Notes under the pieces: model-generated | Seen by the model: the letters and a program-made list of their open reading frames with translations, nothing else | What the model was told of the DNA's origin: nothing | Database searches by the model: none | Program-made: the position numbers and the translations under genes | In this document: positions 1-9,389 of the stretch, piece by piece | Position numbering within the stretch: position 1 is the stretch's first letter | Layout of the letters: every line of letters starts with the position of its first letter | Source of the DNA: Hymenobacter duratus | Lineage (GTDB): Bacteria; Bacteroidota; Bacteroidia; Cytophagales; Hymenobacteraceae | Length of the DNA stretch: 64,000 bases | Direction: 5' to 3' | NCBI RefSeq assembly: GCF_014698995.1 | Contig: NZ_JACWZZ010000001.1 | Coordinates: forward strand, 1,012,501 to 1,076,500

Positions 1-187
1 TACCGTCGAGGTCGGTGGCGCCGCCAATGGCAGTGCCCGGCACCCCCACGCTGGCCCCGATGACGGGCTCCTGCGTACCGGCGTCTTTCACCGTTCCTTT
101 GATGGTGCCGGTTTGCGCCCAGGCGGCCGAAGTAGTGCCCAGCAACACCAGGAGCAGGGCCAGAAAACGAGTGAAGGTCAGGTTCAT
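1..187 (-). CDS. N-terminus of probable SusC/RagA-type TonB-dependent receptor (partial)
   Basis: Only the 5' end is visible; the gene runs off the left edge. The 62 readable residues are a hydrophobic signal peptide ending in SAAWAQ and then the start of a carboxypeptidase-regulatory-like beta-sandwich (TIKGTVKDAGTQEPVIGASV). In Bacteroidota this combination usually opens an outer-membrane TonB-dependent receptor that imports glycans or other nutrients with a SusD partner. The ATG at 187 is the only sensible start. It is transcribed away from the glycosyltransferase at 445. No plug or barrel is in view, so a different secreted protein with the same N-terminal domain cannot be excluded. Confidence 0.7.
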   Translation of the reverse strand, partial: MNLTFTRFLALLLVLLGTTSAAWAQTGTIKGTVKDAGTQEPVIGASVGVPGTAIGGATDLDG

Positions 188-444
188 GCGGTTGAATTAT
201 GCCGCAAAGCTCCTTCTCTAGCGTTACCTCATTGTCTCCCCATTATTACCAAATTATGAATGGCCCTCTGTTGCCTGCAGAACGCACTATATAGTATACA
301 TAGAGCGAAAATAGGCGGGCTTTACTGTCTGACAATCAGAATTATCCTGCAAATACGTGGTGTTGGTTGCGGAACGGGTGAAAGGCCGGGCGCCGGAAAT
401 CCGGTTATCTTTTCGGCTCCAACCGCCCACTTTTTCCTCTGCGA

Positions 445-1623
445 ATGCGCGTACTGATGCTGCCCAAGTGGTACCCAAACCGCTACGACGACCAGGACGG
501 GGACTTTGTAAGCCGGCACGTGGCGGCCATTGCGCCGCATGCCCAGGTGGCGGTTCTGTTTGCGGCCGTAGCCCGCGGCCCGTTGCCTAGCCTCATCAGC
601 CTCGATGCCGACCTGAGCGGCACGGTACCCACGTTGCGGTATTACTATCGGGCGCAGCCCACCGGTTTCGGGCCACTGGATAAGGTACTGAAGCTGGGGC
701 TGTATTTCTGGTGTATGGTGCAGGGCTATCAGCGGCTGGCGCGGCATTGGGGGGGGGCACCAGAACTGGTGCATGTGCACGTATTGCTGCGTACCGGCCT
801 GTTTGCCTGGTGGCTGAAGCTGACGCGCAACCTGCCTTTCGTGGTTACGGAGCACTGGACGCTCTATTTGCCGCAAAATGCGTACCGCATTGGCTGGCTG
901 CGGCGGTGGCTGACACAGCGGGTGGTGCAGGCCGCCGCCGGACTCCATACCGTGTCAGATAACCTGCGGGGGGCACTCGCGCAACTGGGTGTTCGAAATC
1001 CGCGCACAGTGGTGATTACCAATGTGGTAGATACAGCGCTGTTTCATCTACCGGCTGAACCTAGTAAGCGCGCCGGGCTGTTGCATGTGGCCGCCTTCAA
1101 CGAGCAAGCCAAGAACTTAAGCGGCCTGCTGCGGGTGGTAGCGCGGCTGCGCGCTACTCAGCCTAATATTCGCCTGCGGATTGCGGGGTATGGCCCTGCA
1201 GAAGCGCAGGTGAAACAGCTAGCCGCCGAGCTGGGCTTGCTGCAGGAGGATACCGTTATATTTCTGGGCAAGCTCACTACCGAAGCCGTAGCTACCGAAA
1301 TGCGCCGGGCTGCCTGCTTTGTACTATTCAGCAACTACGAAAACCTTCCCTGCGTCCTCATCGAAGCCCAAGCCAGCGGCTTGCCAGCTGTAGCAACGGC
1401 CGTTGGCGGCGTACCCGAGCTGCTGCCCCCCGACGGCACCCGCGGCTACCTCGTGCCCGCCCGCGACGAAGCTGCCTTGGCCGAAGCTTTGGCTCATGTG
1501 CTGCGCCAGCCCGAGCAGTTCGATGCCGACGCATTACGCCGCTACGCCGAAGAGCATTTCAGCTACTCGGCCGTGGGCCGGCAGTTTGTAAGTTTTTATC
1601 AGATAGCTGTGTCTACACCATGA
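445..1623 (+). CDS. Glycosyltransferase family 4 (GT-B fold)
   Basis: A 392-residue protein of normal GT4 length, expected to move a sugar from a nucleotide-sugar donor to a glycan or lipid acceptor at the cytoplasmic face of the membrane. The N-terminal half starts MRVLMLPKWYP, the usual first Rossmann strand. The donor half begins near residue 205. It carries the E-x7-E motif at E299 and E307 (YENLPCVLIEA) and a glycine-rich VGGVPELL segment. The ATG at 445 directly precedes the conserved first strand. A run of nine G lies in the coding region at 749-757 and could be slippage-prone. The gene ends in a strong hairpin shared with the convergent T9SS gene. The acceptor is unknown. Confidence 0.88.
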   Translation: MRVLMLPKWYPNRYDDQDGDFVSRHVAAIAPHAQVAVLFAAVARGPLPSLISLDADLSGTVPTLRYYYRAQPTGFGPLDKVLKLGLYFWCMVQGYQRLARHWGGAPELVHVHVLLRTGLFAWWLKLTRNLPFVVTEHWTLYLPQNAYRIGWLRRWLTQRVVQAAAGLHTVSDNLRGALAQLGVRNPRTVVITNVVDTALFHLPAEPSKRAGLLHVAAFNEQAKNLSGLLRVVARLRATQPNIRLRIAGYGPAEAQVKQLAAELGLLQEDTVIFLGKLTTEAVATEMRRAACFVLFSNYENLPCVLIEAQASGLPAVATAVGGVPELLPPDGTRGYLVPARDEAALAEALAHVLRQPEQFDADALRRYAEEHFSYSAVGRQFVSFYQIAVSTP

Positions 1624-1660
1624 AAAAGGCTGCTTCCCGAGCGGGAAGCAGCCTTTTCTT
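1624..1660 (+). terminator. Bidirectional intrinsic terminator
   Basis: Perfect inverted repeat (arms 1624-1638 and 1643-1657, AAAAGGCTGCTTCCC type, 4-nt loop) directly after the glycosyltransferase stop. A-rich and T-rich flanks let it work for both convergent genes. Confidence 0.85.
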
Positions 1661-1675
1661 AGCAAATCTTGGTCG

Positions 1676-4600
1676 TTACTGTACTACCACTTTTCGGTAG
1701 ATAGGCTCCAATCCATCCACCGTTAGGCGCAGCTGATACACGCCAACAGGTAGCCCGGCTACTTCTACTACGGCCTGCAAGTGTCTTCCGCTGATGGCCA
1801 CCGTTTGCTGCTGAACCTGCTGGCCCAAGCCGTTCAATAAAAGCAGTTGTGCCGACTCAATGCCTGCTGCCATGGGCATCCGAAGCGTGAACTGCTGCCG
1901 TGCCGGGTTTGGGTAGAGCTGCAGCTGCTGCGCGGTGGTGGCCGGTTTGTTGGCCAGTGTACCACCGTTCAGGCGCACACTCACCGTATTGGCAAACAGG
2001 GCAGTGTTGGCCGCCGCAACGTCTATGTCGCCGTCGTTGTCTAGGTCGCCGAGGGCAAGGCTGGTGGGAGAGTTGCCGAGCGGAGTGGAAAAGGCACCGG
2101 AGAAGTTGCCGAGGCCGTCGTTAAGGCGGGTGCTGGCGGTGGTGCCGGTTGCGGTACCGCCGCTTATCAGCAGGTCCAGGTCGTTGTCGGCATCGAGGTC
2201 GGCGAGGGCGAGGCGGAGCAGGCCGGGGGCCAGTGCCACGGTGCCAGCCGCCACAAAACTGCCGGTGCCGGTGTTGCGCAGCACGCTCACGGTGCCGCTG
2301 CCCGCATTTGCCACCGTGAGGTCCAGGTCTCCGTCTCCATCTAGGTCACCCAACGCCACATCTTCGGGCTGGTTTCCGACCGGCAGATCGGGCGTGAGGC
2401 TAAACATGCCGAGGCCGTCGTTCAGCCGGACGCTGATGGTATTGGCGTCGTAGTTGGCCGTCACGATGTCCAGGTCGCCGTCATTGTCCACGTCGCCGAC
2501 TGTAAAGTGGTGTGGACCCGCGCCGGTCGGTACTTCCATGGTGCCATAGAACATGCCTGCACCCGTATTAAAGCGCACCGAAACCGTGTTGCGGTCCTTG
2601 TTACCAATCAGCAGGTCTAGGTCGCCATCGGCATCCATGTCACCTAGCGCCAAGGTATGACCTTCCAGGAACGTGAAGACCCGGTCGCCGTCGGTGAAGG
2701 TGCCGTTCCCGTTGTTGAGGCGGATGGGCAGGGTGTTGCTCGAAGAGTTGGCCACGATGAAGTCCAAGTCCCCATCCCCATCAATGTCGCCTACTACAAT
2801 ATCGAATGGGGCTGCATCTACTGAAATATCCGGTGCACTCGTGAACGTGGCGTCGCCGTTGTTGAGGCGTACCATCACGCCGTTGTAGCCGTTAGGCATA
2901 GCACCCGACACTAACAAGTCCAGGTCCCCATCATTGTCGATATCGGCAGTAGCTACGGCGCGGGCCTGCCCGGGCATGGGCAGGTTGAGGCTGCCCGAGA
3001 AGGAGCCCCGGCCGCTGCCTGTAGCTGCTGCCCGTAGCTGCACCACTTCCGGTCGGGCCGTGCGCGTCCCGTCGCTACTTACAATGCTGCCTGGCACCGT
3101 CATGCTGATAGGCTCACCCGGCATAAAGTCGCGGGTGGGGTCGAAGGTGAGGGTGGCGGTGCCAGCTCCGCCGGCCGTGCCCTGCCGCAGTCCCTGGCGC
3201 TGACTGCTGAATACGGCTAGCGGTGCCGTGCCGCTTGCCGTGGCCTGGCCGAAGCCTACGGCCAGGTTGGCATTGCGGGCTACGCCAATACTGTTGCGGG
3301 CTGGCATGAGGCTGGTAACGGGCATCGTGACGGTAGGCGGCTGGTTCAGACGGATAGTCACGGTGCGGTCTACGGGCGTTACCAAGTCAAGGTCACCGTC
3401 ATTGTCCACGTCACCGAGGGCGGGGCCGTAGGGGTTGTAGCCCACGAAGGCATCGGGGCCGGAGCTGAAGGTGCCGCTGCCGTTGTTATACTTCAGGTGA
3501 ATGACGTTGGAAATACCGTTGATGCCACCGTCCATATACATCAGGTCTAGGTCGCCATCGGCGTCAATATCGCCGAGCCGCACTTCCCGCGGATGCACCG
3601 TGTAGTTGAACGAGTGCAGAAGGATGTGGCTGCCGAATGTAGCGTTGCCGTTGTTGAGGCGCAGACTCAGTAGGCCGCTGGTGCCGGCACTCAGAATATA
3701 TTCGGCACTCACAACGTCCAAGTCACCATCGGCATCTACGTCGCCCAACACCACGTCCTGCGCGCTGCCGCTCATGGTCAGGCTGGCGCCCACCGTGAAT
3801 GTGGCAGCACCATCGTTGAGCAGGACATTGTACTGAGGGCTGTTGCCGTCGCCGGCCAAGATGTCTAGGTCACCGTCGTTGTCCAGGTCGCCTACTTCCA
3901 GCGAGTTGATGTACTGGCCGCTGGTGAGGAGCGCACCCGGGCTGAACGTGCCAGTGCCATCGTTCAGGCCCACCTGCACGCGTCCGCCACTCACGAGTAG
4001 CAGATCCAGGTCGCCATCCGCGTCCACGTCGCCGAGCCGGAGCCGGCGGCCGTTGATGAAAGGCCAAAACCCCGTAGCCAGCGTGAAGTGGCCGTTGCCG
4101 TCGTTGAGGCCCACGCCAACAGGCGTTACAATGTCCAAGTCGCCATCAGCATCCACGTCGCCTAAGGCCAGATAGGCCGGCTCGGTATTCATCATCAGAC
4201 TGCTCCACGACGAAAACGTGCCATTGCCGTTGTTACGCTGGATATCCAGAAGGCCATAGTTGCCGCCGCTGATGTTTTTCGCCGTCACAATGTCGAGGTG
4301 GCCGTCGTTGTCCACGTCGCCGAGCACAAGGGTATGCGGCGTACCCTGGCCCGCCAGGGTGCGGGCGGAGCCATCAGCAAAACGGCCCCGGCCAGTGCCC
4401 CCGGTAGCCGCCGTAAACTGGTACACTTGCTTGCTTAAGGCGCTACCGTTGCTGGCGCTTAGCATGGTGGCTGGCAGGCTGACGCTCACTACCTCGCCGG
4501 GGGCGAAGTCCTGGGCAGGGTTGAAGAGAAGTATGCTAGAGCCCTGGCCCATGAGCGTACCTAGCCGCCGGCCGCGCAACTGCGAGCCAAATACGCGCAG

Positions 4601-4834
4601 GTTGCTAGCCGACGCGCTGGAAATATTTAGTGTGAACCGGGGCACTACGTCTGCCGTGCGGGCAACATTTGTAGCGTTGCGGGTAGGCGAGAGGCTAGAA
4701 ACCGTCGGATTCTGGGCTTGTGTGGCCACGCCTAGTGCCAGCCACAAGCCAGCAAGCAATGGTGCACTACGGTAGAAGCCCGGCACCGGAGAAGCCACCT
4801 TGCGGGCAGCTAACAGGAAGGTAGAAGTGTACAA
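1676..4834 (-). CDS. FG-GAP/VCBS-repeat surface protein with T9SS sorting domain
   Basis: A 1052-residue secreted protein. After a signal peptide ending VATQAQ there is an Ig-like (Big_5 type) domain near residues 43-150. A long series of FG-GAP/VCBS repeats follows, each marked by a calcium-loop motif such as DVDNDGHLDI or DVDADGDLDL. A second Ig-like domain sits near residue 510, then more FG-GAP repeats. The end is a type A T9SS sorting domain (LYPNPARQQFTLRMP ... YRKVVVQ). It is probably exported by T9SS and attached to or released from the surface; the repeats usually form a beta-propeller. No enzymatic domain is seen. There is no in-frame ATG near the signal peptide, so the start is TTG at 4834 or GTG at 4798. 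Confidence 0.88.
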   Translation of the reverse strand: MYTSTFLLAARKVASPVPGFYRSAPLLAGLWLALGVATQAQNPTVSSLSPTRNATNVARTADVVPRFTLNISSASASNLRVFGSQLRGRRLGTLMGQGSSILLFNPAQDFAPGEVVSVSLPATMLSASNGSALSKQVYQFTAATGGTGRGRFADGSARTLAGQGTPHTLVLGDVDNDGHLDIVTAKNISGGNYGLLDIQRNNGNGTFSSWSSLMMNTEPAYLALGDVDADGDLDIVTPVGVGLNDGNGHFTLATGFWPFINGRRLRLGDVDADGDLDLLLVSGGRVQVGLNDGTGTFSPGALLTSGQYINSLEVGDLDNDGDLDILAGDGNSPQYNVLLNDGAATFTVGASLTMSGSAQDVVLGDVDADGDLDVVSAEYILSAGTSGLLSLRLNNGNATFGSHILLHSFNYTVHPREVRLGDIDADGDLDLMYMDGGINGISNVIHLKYNNGSGTFSSGPDAFVGYNPYGPALGDVDNDGDLDLVTPVDRTVTIRLNQPPTVTMPVTSLMPARNSIGVARNANLAVGFGQATASGTAPLAVFSSQRQGLRQGTAGGAGTATLTFDPTRDFMPGEPISMTVPGSIVSSDGTRTARPEVVQLRAAATGSGRGSFSGSLNLPMPGQARAVATADIDNDGDLDLLVSGAMPNGYNGVMVRLNNGDATFTSAPDISVDAAPFDIVVGDIDGDGDLDFIVANSSSNTLPIRLNNGNGTFTDGDRVFTFLEGHTLALGDMDADGDLDLLIGNKDRNTVSVRFNTGAGMFYGTMEVPTGAGPHHFTVGDVDNDGDLDIVTANYDANTISVRLNDGLGMFSLTPDLPVGNQPEDVALGDLDGDGDLDLTVANAGSGTVSVLRNTGTGSFVAAGTVALAPGLLRLALADLDADNDLDLLISGGTATGTTASTRLNDGLGNFSGAFSTPLGNSPTSLALGDLDNDGDIDVAAANTALFANTVSVRLNGGTLANKPATTAQQLQLYPNPARQQFTLRMPMAAGIESAQLLLLNGLGQQVQQQTVAISGRHLQAVVEVAGLPVGVYQLRLTVDGLEPIYRKVVVQ

Positions 4835-5015
4835 GCAGATGAACCTGATAAGTGGAATTGTCCCATAGATGCCCGCTAGTCGGGTATTGGGTCAACAAAA
4901 CAACAGGAAATAGTTGGTCTGTAATAGGATTGGCTTAGACAATTTTATCAGCAGCTAACTGCTTGAACAATAGGCGCAAATTTTCAACATAATATTGTAT
5001 TTGCAGGCGGCTCGT

Positions 5016-6140
5016 CTACTGCCACCACCGTTCCTGCGGCAGTGGTCCGGCACTTAGCACAATAGGTTGCCCCAGCCGTGGTGTGGTGATAGGTAGTAGC
5101 AACTGTGCTGCCTCCGCACTGGCCCGCCGAACCGGTTCGTTCCAAGCATGGTGCGCTTCCGTGAAAGCGCCCCAGTGCACCGGCAGCAACACCCGGCCGC
5201 GCACATCCTGCGTCGCCCGCACAGTTTGCTCGGGCATCATATGAATCTGGGCCCAGTTCTCGTTGTACTGGCCGCACTCCATAATGGCCAGATCGAAGGG
5301 GCCATGTTGCGCGCCGATAGTCTGAAAGTGCGGGCCGTAGCCCCCGTCGCCGCTGTAGAACACGCGCTTTGTGGCCGATTTCATCACCCAGGAACTCCAG
5401 GAAGTGGAGTTGCGGTTGGTGAGGCCGCGCCCGGAAAAGTGCCGCGCCGGCGTGCTAACGATGGTGAGGCCCGGCAACTGCACCGAATCGTTCCAGTCCA
5501 GCTCCCGCACCCGGGCTGAATCGACGCCCCAGGCCAGCAGGTGTGCTCCTACGCCCAGCGGTACATAGAAGTGCGCCACCTTATCCTTGAGCCGCCGAAT
5601 GGTCTGGTAGTCGAGGTGGTCGTAGTGGTCGTGCGAAATCAGTACGGCGTCAATGAGTGGTAATTGCTCGGCCGTAATGGCTAGGGCTGGGTTGTAGCGC
5701 TTGGGCGTCAGGAGTGGCAGCGGGCCCATTTTTACACTCAGCATGGGGTCGAGCAGGATGTTTTTGCCGCCTATTTCTACCAGACTGGCCGAATGTCCGA
5801 ACCAGGTCACACGCACCATATCGGGCGTTTTTCGCGTGATGCTCAGTGAGTCGAGCTGCTGCGTAGGCAGAGGCGCGGTAGGCGTTTCGTTGGGTACAGA
5901 GCTGAACAGGAATTTCCACATCACCGATACCAGACTGCCCCCCGTCAGTTGCTCCGTAGGCACCAGATTCTGAAACTCCCCGTCGCGGTAATGGCCCGAT
6001 TTAGCGTAGGCGGCGCGCTGGTTCTTGGTGGGCTTGCCACCCAGCTCCGGGCTCAGGTTGGCAAAAGCGACGCCAGCCACCAGTAGCAGGGCCACCATTA
6101 CAATGGCCAGGCGGCCGACAAGACGTAGGTATTTTCTCAT
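5016..6140 (-). CDS. MBL-fold metallo-hydrolase (NAPE-PLD/UlaG-like)
   Basis: A 374-residue membrane-anchored metallo-beta-lactamase-fold hydrolase. An N-terminal hydrophobic helix (IVMVALLLVAGVAFA) is followed by the MBL core with WFGHSASLVEI, the zinc motif SHDHYDHLDY (HxHxDH), a metal-bridging aspartate in YSGDGGYG and a late histidine in LPVHWGAF. This arrangement resembles the NAPE-phospholipase D/UlaG branch. The substrate is unknown; lipid phosphodiesters are the best-known substrates of the closest characterised relatives. I chose the ATG at 6140 over an upstream in-frame ATG at 6230 because TGAGGAGT lies about 12 nt before it and the extra 30 residues look non-coding. It lies downstream of a universal stress gene on the same strand. 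Confidence 0.85.
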   Translation of the reverse strand: MRKYLRLVGRLAIVMVALLLVAGVAFANLSPELGGKPTKNQRAAYAKSGHYRDGEFQNLVPTEQLTGGSLVSVMWKFLFSSVPNETPTAPLPTQQLDSLSITRKTPDMVRVTWFGHSASLVEIGGKNILLDPMLSVKMGPLPLLTPKRYNPALAITAEQLPLIDAVLISHDHYDHLDYQTIRRLKDKVAHFYVPLGVGAHLLAWGVDSARVRELDWNDSVQLPGLTIVSTPARHFSGRGLTNRNSTSWSSWVMKSATKRVFYSGDGGYGPHFQTIGAQHGPFDLAIMECGQYNENWAQIHMMPEQTVRATQDVRGRVLLPVHWGAFTEAHHAWNEPVRRASAEAAQLLLPITTPRLGQPIVLSAGPLPQERWWQ

Positions 6141-6232
6141 ATCAAGCAGATAACTCCTCAACCGATAGGAGTTTGGTTGGGTAGTCGGGGTAGCGGATGA
6201 AATATTTGATTCGCAATTCGCCAGCAACAACT

Positions 6233-6259
6233 AGCCCCAGCCGCTCGGCGGCTGGGGCT
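6233..6259 (-). terminator. GC-rich hairpin between stress protein and MBL gene
   Basis: Perfect 11-bp stem (6233-6243 with 6249-6259, AGCCCCAGCCG) and 5-nt loop just after the universal stress protein stop. The T-tract on the minus strand is weak, so termination may be partial. Confidence 0.5.
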
Positions 6260-6281
6260 TTATCTGGCAGGGTGCCTGGAG

Positions 6282-7163
6282 CTAGCTGCCCTGTGCGTGC
6301 AGATGAAAGGTGAGAACGGGCGGGAAAGCACTGCTGGCCACGTTTTCGGCAATGCTGCTATGAAACAGACGGCTCAGGCCCGAACGTGCGTGCGTAGGCA
6401 GTACAATCAGGTCGGCCTGCACTTTCTGGGCAAATTGCTCGATGCCGGTGGTTGTGCTGCTCGCATCAAAAATATGGGTGGTGGCGTTAGGTAGACTGTG
6501 CTGCTGGAGAAACATCTGCATGTGCACTAGCACCTGCTGGTCGTGGCTGGAGCCGATGTGCAGCAGGTGCACGACCGCTTCCGGAAAGAGGGCCAGAATC
6601 TGTTGCAGTTCCGAGGCGGCATTGGCCGTTTCGGCAGTGAAATCAGAAGGAAATACGATGTTGCGTACGTCGAACTGTGCCTGCTGGTGCTTCACGGCCA
6701 ATACCGGGCAGGGCGCCAGCCGTACCATGCGCTGGGTGGTGGAGCTATTGAAGAACTGCTCCATTGTATCGTGCTCCTGCGTGCCCATCACCACCAGCTC
6801 AATGTTGCGCTCCGCTACCACGCGCAGAATGGCATCGTCGAGGTCGGCGGTGCCAGCCGCGTCGTGCACGGCTACACCGGGCGCGCGTTGGGCGGCTTCG
6901 GCCAGTAGTGCGTGCATGCGTTGCTTGGTTACTTCCAGTAGCTTGATGGCGAAAATGCCATCGGGCACACCCTCACTGTTGGGCAACTCCGCCCCGTTCA
7001 CGGGGCCGCCGTAGGAGCTGAAATTGGCCGAATTGTCGCCTAAAGATTCCAGTACGTGTAGCAGCGTGACATTGCCGCCCGTGCGCTGTGCCAGCTGCAG
7101 CGCCACTTCAAACGCATGGTGCGCCTGGGCAGAGAAATCAGTCGGAACCAGAATGTTCTTCAT
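6282..7163 (-). CDS. Tandem-domain universal stress protein
   Basis: A 293-residue cytoplasmic protein with two UspA domains, residues about 1-145 and 155-293, each starting with the family strand (MKNILVPTDFSAQAHHAF; IVFPSDFTAETANA). The nucleotide-binding loop is partly kept in the first domain (VVMGTQEHDTMEQFFNSST). It is changed in the second (VLPTHARSGLSRLFHSS), so only one domain may bind ATP. Usp proteins help cells survive starvation, oxidants or membrane stress, and tandem forms are common in Bacteroidota. It is followed by a GC hairpin and then the MBL hydrolase. Confidence 0.92.
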   Translation of the reverse strand: MKNILVPTDFSAQAHHAFEVALQLAQRTGGNVTLLHVLESLGDNSANFSSYGGPVNGAELPNSEGVPDGIFAIKLLEVTKQRMHALLAEAAQRAPGVAVHDAAGTADLDDAILRVVAERNIELVVMGTQEHDTMEQFFNSSTTQRMVRLAPCPVLAVKHQQAQFDVRNIVFPSDFTAETANAASELQQILALFPEAVVHLLHIGSSHDQQVLVHMQMFLQQHSLPNATTHIFDASSTTTGIEQFAQKVQADLIVLPTHARSGLSRLFHSSIAENVASSAFPPVLTFHLHAQGS

Positions 7164-7277
7164 GCTAATAAGAATATGGTGGAAGACAAATCGGCCTGTT
7201 GGGCCACTGCCTTGCGTACGTAAGTTGCCGGTTCAGCGTCTATCAGACAATTAGTTATGTGTGGTTTCTTCCTAACG

Positions 7278-7316
7278 CACAATGCGCCGCCCGGCAAAGC
7301 CGAACGGCGCGTTGTG
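7278..7316 (-). terminator. Hairpin downstream of the Spy-like gene
   Basis: A 12-bp stem with one G-T pair (7278-7289 with 7305-7316) and a 15-nt loop, 20 nt past the stop of the gene ending at 7339. There is no clear T-run on the minus strand. Confidence 0.45.
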
Positions 7317-7338
7317 CTAGATGGAGGAAGCGGGAGGA

Positions 7339-7824
7339 CTAGCTGCGGCTCCGGCCACCTACGTCACGGCGGTCATCGTTGCGCCGGTCATCGTCGCGGC
7401 GGCCGTTACCACGCTGGTCGTCGTCGCGGCGGTTTCCTTGCTGGCTCATTTGCCGCTGGCGCTCCTGGCGCTTGGCCTCAAACTGGGCGTACTGTTTCTT
7501 CGACAGCACATCCTTGAGCTTCTTGTCGGAATTGTCGTGGATGCGCTTGAACTCGCTCATCGACTGGCTACGGTCGGCGGAGCCAGAGCGGCTGCGCAGG
7601 GCTTGCATCTGCTGCTGTTGCTCCTGGAATATCTTCTCGACTTTGGCTTTCTGCTTGGCGTTCAGGCCGAGTTCTTTGGCCAGTTCGTCGCTGCGCTGGC
7701 CTTTGCCGAAATCCTTGCGTTGCTCGCGGCCGTCACGTTTGCCAAGGTCGGCGGCGAAGGAAGTGCCGACGAAGGAAGCGCTGAGGCTGAGGAGAAGGGC
7801 GAAGCTGAAGAGTTGCTTTTTCAT
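7339..7824 (-). CDS. Spy/CpxP-like periplasmic protein with charged RD-rich tail
   Basis: A 161-residue exported protein. A signal peptide (MKKQLFSFALLLSLSASF ... SFA) is followed by a helical segment whose LGLNAKQKAKVEKIFQ stretch resembles the LTxxQ motif of Spy/CpxP-type periplasmic chaperones. The C-terminal 35 residues are almost only R, D, N and G (RRDDD and RRND blocks), a likely disordered zwitterionic tail. The ATG at 7824 begins the signal peptide directly; an in-frame GTG or other start further upstream would add a non-signal extension. A chaperone or metal/envelope-stress role is inference from the family resemblance, which is weak at sequence level. Confidence 0.65.
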   Translation of the reverse strand: MKKQLFSFALLLSLSASFVGTSFAADLGKRDGREQRKDFGKGQRSDELAKELGLNAKQKAKVEKIFQEQQQQMQALRSRSGSADRSQSMSEFKRIHDNSDKKLKDVLSKKQYAQFEAKRQERQRQMSQQGNRRDDDQRGNGRRDDDRRNDDRRDVGGRSRS

Positions 7825-8088
7825 GGTAGTAGGGAAAATTAGAGTTGTTTTCTTGTGAGGTACTGGACGCTGCGTTCTGTCTCCCTTCATTCAAACCAAG
7901 TGCCCTAATCCGGGCTGCGGGGGCCAGATTCTGCCGGCGGTGCCAAACCATCGACAGACCACCACATTCTCCCGACGCCTTCAGTAGAACGACTTTTGCC
8001 GGTTAGGCCAGTGGCATTACTACTTGGCTGAGCCAAGGCAAATGCTGCGTCGGTTCTGGCCTAGCAGCGGCTGAACCCTTCCGGCGAA

Positions 8089-8096
8089 TACCTTTG
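8089..8096 (+). promoter_or_regulatory. Bacteroidota -7 promoter box for flippase gene
   Basis: TACCTTTG matches TAnnTTTG exactly, 26 nt before the GTG start at 8122. No convincing -33 TTG was seen. Confidence 0.5.
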
Positions 8097-8121
8097 TCGC
8101 ATCACCACCCGTTCGTCTGCA

Positions 8122-9381
8122 GTGCTGCGCCGCATCTTCCACACGTTTGCTACCCGCCTTTCCGTGGCGCTGCTCAGCTTTGCGGTGGTGTGGCTTACGG
8201 CCCGCTCCTTGGGCGCAGCCGGCCGGGGAGCAGTCAGCCTGTTCGTGACGGACTGTGCCGCGCTGCTGCTGTTCATTGGGCTGCTGGGCGGCTCGTCGCT
8301 GATATTTCTGGTGCCGCGCCGCAATGTGTGGCACCTGCTGGTGCCGGCCTATGGCTGGGCGCTGGTGGTATGCACGGCCGGCACGGTGCTGGCCGGGTTG
8401 CTGCGGCCGGTGCCGGTCAGCTACCTCGGGCATCTGTGGGCGCTGGCGCTGCTGCAGGCGTTCCTGTCCATCAATATCTCGCTGCTGCTGGGGCGCAAGC
8501 AGGAAGCAGCCTACAATGCGCTGAACATGGCGCAGGTTGCACTGCTGGCCGGTTTTCTGCTGCTTGCTTTTATGGGGCTGGGCTGGCGCGAAGTGCCCGT
8601 GTACTACTACGCCGCCTATGTGGCATACGGCGCGCCGCTGCTGGCCAGCTTCGGGCTGCTGCGCCGCCTGCCCGACCGGTGGGAAGGCGGCCAGGGCCTG
8701 CGTGCAACGGCCGCAGAGCTAAGCCACCACAGCCGCGGGGCTCACCTCTCCAACATTCTGGCCTTTGCCAATTACCGCCTCAGCTACTATTTCGTGGCGC
8801 ATTTCGTGGATACCCGGGCTGTGGGTGTGCTCAGTGTAGGAGTAGCGTTGGCCGAAGCCATCTGGCTTATTCCGCGCAGTGCCGCCCTCATTCAGTATGT
8901 AGACCTGGTGCATGCCGACGACAAGCACGCCCAACTGGCACCCACGCTACGGGTGGCCCGGCTGGCAGCCTTAGCCACAGCCGCCGCCATAGCCGTACTG
9001 GCGCTGTTGCCAACGGCGCTGCTGGCGGCGGTATTCGGGCCGGAGTTTGGGGCGGCCCGGCCCGTTATTGGGTGGCTGGCGCCGGGCGTAGTAGCCGTAG
9101 CTCTGAACGTAACGTGCAGCAGCTATTTCGCCGGATTGGGGCAGTACCGCATCAACAACTGGGCTACTACCATGGGCCTGCTCGTGACGGTGCCCGCCTG
9201 CTGGCTCCTGATTCCAAAGCTAGGTATTGTGGGGGCCGCCATGGCATCGTCGCTGTCGTACGTGGCTGCCACCACATACCTGCTGCTGCAGTTTGGGCGG
9301 GCTACTGGCACCGGCTGGTCCGACTGGCTACCGAACCGCACCGACGTCGCGTATGCTCGGGAGCTGGTGAAGAACCGCTAA
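8122..9381 (+). CDS. Oligosaccharide flippase / MOP-family membrane protein (Wzx-like)
   Basis: A 419-residue polytopic membrane protein with about 12 hydrophobic segments and the N-terminal signature of MOP-family exporters (LTARSLGAAGRGAVSLFVT), typical of lipid-linked polysaccharide flippases. It would move an undecaprenyl-linked glycan across the inner membrane. The start is GTG at 8122: the frame is open back to a TAG at 8062 with no ATG, and a TACCTTTG promoter box lies just upstream. A second frame is open over the same stretch but its R/A/G-rich product is an artefact of GC-rich DNA. No other polysaccharide genes adjoin it except a methyltransferase on the opposite strand. Confidence 0.82.
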   Translation: MLRRIFHTFATRLSVALLSFAVVWLTARSLGAAGRGAVSLFVTDCAALLLFIGLLGGSSLIFLVPRRNVWHLLVPAYGWALVVCTAGTVLAGLLRPVPVSYLGHLWALALLQAFLSINISLLLGRKQEAAYNALNMAQVALLAGFLLLAFMGLGWREVPVYYYAAYVAYGAPLLASFGLLRRLPDRWEGGQGLRATAAELSHHSRGAHLSNILAFANYRLSYYFVAHFVDTRAVGVLSVGVALAEAIWLIPRSAALIQYVDLVHADDKHAQLAPTLRVARLAALATAAAIAVLALLPTALLAAVFGPEFGAARPVIGWLAPGVVAVALNVTCSSYFAGLGQYRINNWATTMGLLVTVPACWLLIPKLGIVGAAMASSLSYVAATTYLLLQFGRATGTGWSDWLPNRTDVAYARELVKNR

Positions 9382-9389
9382 CCTAATTC

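Noticed and set aside
8094..9386. Second long open frame over the flippase gene (430 codons)
   Set aside because: Its product is a low-complexity Arg/Ala/Gly-rich string, while the frame starting at 8122 has a clear MOP-family pattern with a promoter box. Overlapping open frames are expected in GC-rich DNA.
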